NCBI GenBank assembly: GCA_003506795.1
Contig: DNYO01000287.1
Coordinates: 1 to 6,930 of the forward strand
Reading direction: 5' to 3'
Source: Deltaproteobacteria bacterium
Lineage (GTDB): Bacteria; Desulfobacterota; Syntrophorhabdia; Syntrophorhabdales; Syntrophorhabdaceae
Length of the DNA: 6,930 nt
Shown here: piece after piece, positions 5,679 to 6,930 of the stretch
Position numbering within the stretch: position 1 is the first letter of the stretch
How the letters are laid out: each line of letters begins with the position of its first letter
Translations under genes and position numbers: made by a program
Notes under the pieces: generated by a model
The model's database searches: none
Told to the model about the DNA's origin: nothing
What the model saw: the letters and a program-made list of their open reading frames with translations, nothing else

Positions 5679-6404
5679 TTGGAATCAAAGTTAAAGGTTG
5701 TTCTGCTCGCCCACACGCCCCATCCGGAAGAGACGGTGGCCGCGGCGGCGAAGTTGTGCTACAGCGCATCCGATGTGGATGCCATCACAGAAACGGTTCA
5801 TGCCAGGGACCAACAGCCCTTCATCGAGAAGCTTGTCGACAGAGGCCACTTAAGCCCCATAGAACACGCTTCCTTCACGTTTGCCGTGGAAGGCATATCC
5901 CGGGCCTGTTCTCACCAGCTTGTCAGGCACCGGCTTGCCTCATACAGTCAGCAGTCGCAGAGATACGTCAGTATGGAGGATGGATTCGGATATATTGTTC
6001 CACCGTCGATCGAAGCCGATCCCGTGCTCAGGGAGCGCTTCGGTTTCTTCATGGAAGGTATTCAGGAATTTTACAACGAACTGGTCCAGGCGATGAAGGC
6101 GCGGGGTATCGAAGGAGAATCCGCCTACGAGGATGCCCGATTCGTCCTTCCCAATGCAGCTGAAACCAGGATTATCGTGACCATGAACGGCAGGGAACTT
6201 CTGCACTTTTTTATGCAGCGATGCTGCAGACGGGCTCAATGGGAGATACGCGCCATGGCGATAGAGATGCTCAAGCTGGCAAAACGGGCGGCGCCGGCAA
6301 TCTTCGCGGATGCAGGACCGGCATGCCTCGGGGGTCCATGCCCGGAGGGAGCTTACTCCTGCGGAGCGGCGCAAGAGGTGCGGGACCAGTTCCGCAATCT
6401 TTAG
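5679..6404 (+). CDS. thyX: Flavin-dependent thymidylate synthase ThyX
   Basis: ThyX makes dTMP from dUMP using methylenetetrahydrofolate, FAD and NAD(P)H, releasing tetrahydrofolate rather than dihydrofolate. The 241-residue sequence has the diagnostic RHRx7S motif at residues 83-93 (RHRLASYSQQS, then QRY), HLSPIEHASFTF at 57-68 and the C-terminal ETRIIVTMNGRELLHFF...RAQWEIR block that holds substrate- and FAD-binding residues. It begins with TTG: GGGGAG ends six bases upstream, the protein aligns from its first residues, and no ATG or GTG is available near. The tail carries three spaced cysteines, C216, C221 and C228 (PACLGGPCPEGAYSCG), plus C182-C183, which could bind a metal in an anaerobe. 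Second gene of its operon, 27 bases before the QueF-like gene. No thyA is visible. Confidence 0.97.
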   Translation: MESKLKVVLLAHTPHPEETVAAAAKLCYSASDVDAITETVHARDQQPFIEKLVDRGHLSPIEHASFTFAVEGISRACSHQLVRHRLASYSQQSQRYVSMEDGFGYIVPPSIEADPVLRERFGFFMEGIQEFYNELVQAMKARGIEGESAYEDARFVLPNAAETRIIVTMNGRELLHFFMQRCCRRAQWEIRAMAIEMLKLAKRAAPAIFADAGPACLGGPCPEGAYSCGAAQEVRDQFRNL

Positions 6405-6431
6405 AATTGACCTGATTTAAGGAGGTAATAT

Positions 6432-6869
6432 ATGGGACCAAACGTCAGGACGTACAAAGACATCGATAAATCGATACTCAAGGCGATCCCCAATCCCACG
6501 AATGAGGCCTATGAGATCAAGATCAAGATACCGGAGTTTACCTTCCTCGGAGTCAGCGAACAGCCGGATTTTGCCGTCATATACCTGACGTTCTATCCGA
6601 AGAAGAAGATCATCGAATTGAAATCCCTCAAACAGTACGTCTATCAGCTCAGGGACGTCATCGTCTCCTACGAACGGCTCATCAACATCATGTACGACCA
6701 TATCATGGAAGCCTACGAGCCCGACCGGGTCCGTCTCGTTATGATATGCCATCCCCGGGGCGGCATCAGTTCGAAACTGACCATAGATTCCGATTGGGGT
6801 GCACGGGGAGGCGAGGAAAAGTACCGCGACTGGGTGGGGATAGAGGACCCCTGGGGCGTATCGATGTGA
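6432..6869 (+). CDS. QueF-like T-fold protein lacking the catalytic Cys and His
   Basis: QueF reduces the nitrile of preQ0 to preQ1 with NADPH in queuosine synthesis. This 145-residue protein has the size and layout of short (type I) QueF: IPEFTFL at 33-39, QPDFA at 44-48, the family motif E62-LKSLK-QY (ESKSxK-like) and PRGGIS at 108-113. However, where QueF has LCPxTGQPDF, here it reads LGVSEQPDF: one residue shorter, with G40 in place of the nucleophilic Cys. Where QueF has FHED, here it reads SYER, so the catalytic His is Y80, while the base-anchoring Glu (E81) and the Asp of QPDF (D46) remain. The only cysteine is C106, elsewhere. It probably binds a purine or pterin but does not use the QueF thioimide chemistry. 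AAGGAGGT stands six bases before the ATG. Last gene of the thyX operon; automatic annotation would call it preQ1 synthase. Confidence 0.85.
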   Translation: MGPNVRTYKDIDKSILKAIPNPTNEAYEIKIKIPEFTFLGVSEQPDFAVIYLTFYPKKKIIELKSLKQYVYQLRDVIVSYERLINIMYDHIMEAYEPDRVRLVMICHPRGGISSKLTIDSDWGARGGEEKYRDWVGIEDPWGVSM

Positions 6870-6930
6870 CGGCTCAGGTTCTGTCTTTGTTCCATCCTAT
6901 TAGGAAAGAGAAGAAGAGCGACACGACGCA

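Noticed and set aside
5245..5769. 174-codon minus-strand frame
   Set aside because: Covers the membrane/zinc-ribbon gene and the start of thyX on the opposite strand, runs through the promoter region and shows no domain.
6417..6752. 111-codon minus-strand frame
   Set aside because: Antisense to the QueF-like gene; its acidic, Asp/Val-rich composition is typical of a reverse reading.
6870..6930. Terminator or start of another gene at the right edge
   Set aside because: No hairpin with T-tract and no convincing start or ribosome site can be read in these 61 bases.

Overview
The window looks like a chromosomal segment of an anaerobic bacterium. The best guess is a deltaproteobacterium in the broad sense (Desulfobacterota, of the Syntrophorhabdus, Syntrophobacter or Geobacter kind). 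The reasons are the mix of an XdhC-type protein, a COG0731 radical SAM enzyme, a COG1237 metallo-beta-lactamase-fold protein, an Mrp ATPase, a soluble PAS histidine kinase and a flavin-dependent thymidylate synthase, with moderate GC and strong AGGAGG-type ribosome sites. The taxonomic placement is inference from gene content only. No mobile element, CRISPR array, rRNA or tRNA was seen.

Left arm (1-3269, plus strand): a tightly packed run of four genes. It begins with an XdhC-family protein whose N-terminal part lies before the window. A radical SAM protein follows with a 14-base overlap, then an MBL-fold hydrolase 8 bases downstream, then a PAS/HisKA/HATPase sensor kinase. The first three form a plausible translationally coupled operon linked to metal-cofactor or molybdenum-hydroxylase maturation. 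The kinase has no partner response regulator in the window.

Middle (3301-4550): an Mrp/NBP35-type P-loop ATPase (iron-sulfur cluster carrier) is read on the minus strand, convergent with the kinase gene. Directly after its TAG stop, in the same frame, lies a small unrecognised ORF of 57 codons. The 246 bases between mrp and the divergent methyltransferase gene carry a perfect 16-bp inverted repeat with a 3-nt loop. It lacks a T-tract on either side and so does not look like a normal terminator.

Right arm (4570-6869, plus strand): a class I SAM methyltransferase with an ambiguous translation start stands alone. After it, a sigma70-like promoter (TTGACA-N18-TAGAGT) with an inverted repeat over its -10 box precedes a three-gene operon. 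The operon encodes a two-helix membrane protein with a zinc-ribbon tail, ThyX (TTG start) and a short QueF-like T-fold protein. The QueF-like protein is the most unusual item in the window: it keeps the family scaffold and the substrate-anchoring acidic residues, but has Gly where the catalytic Cys should be and Tyr where the catalytic His should be. It therefore probably does not reduce preQ0, despite what an automatic annotation would say. The last 61 bases (6870-6930) hold nothing recognisable.
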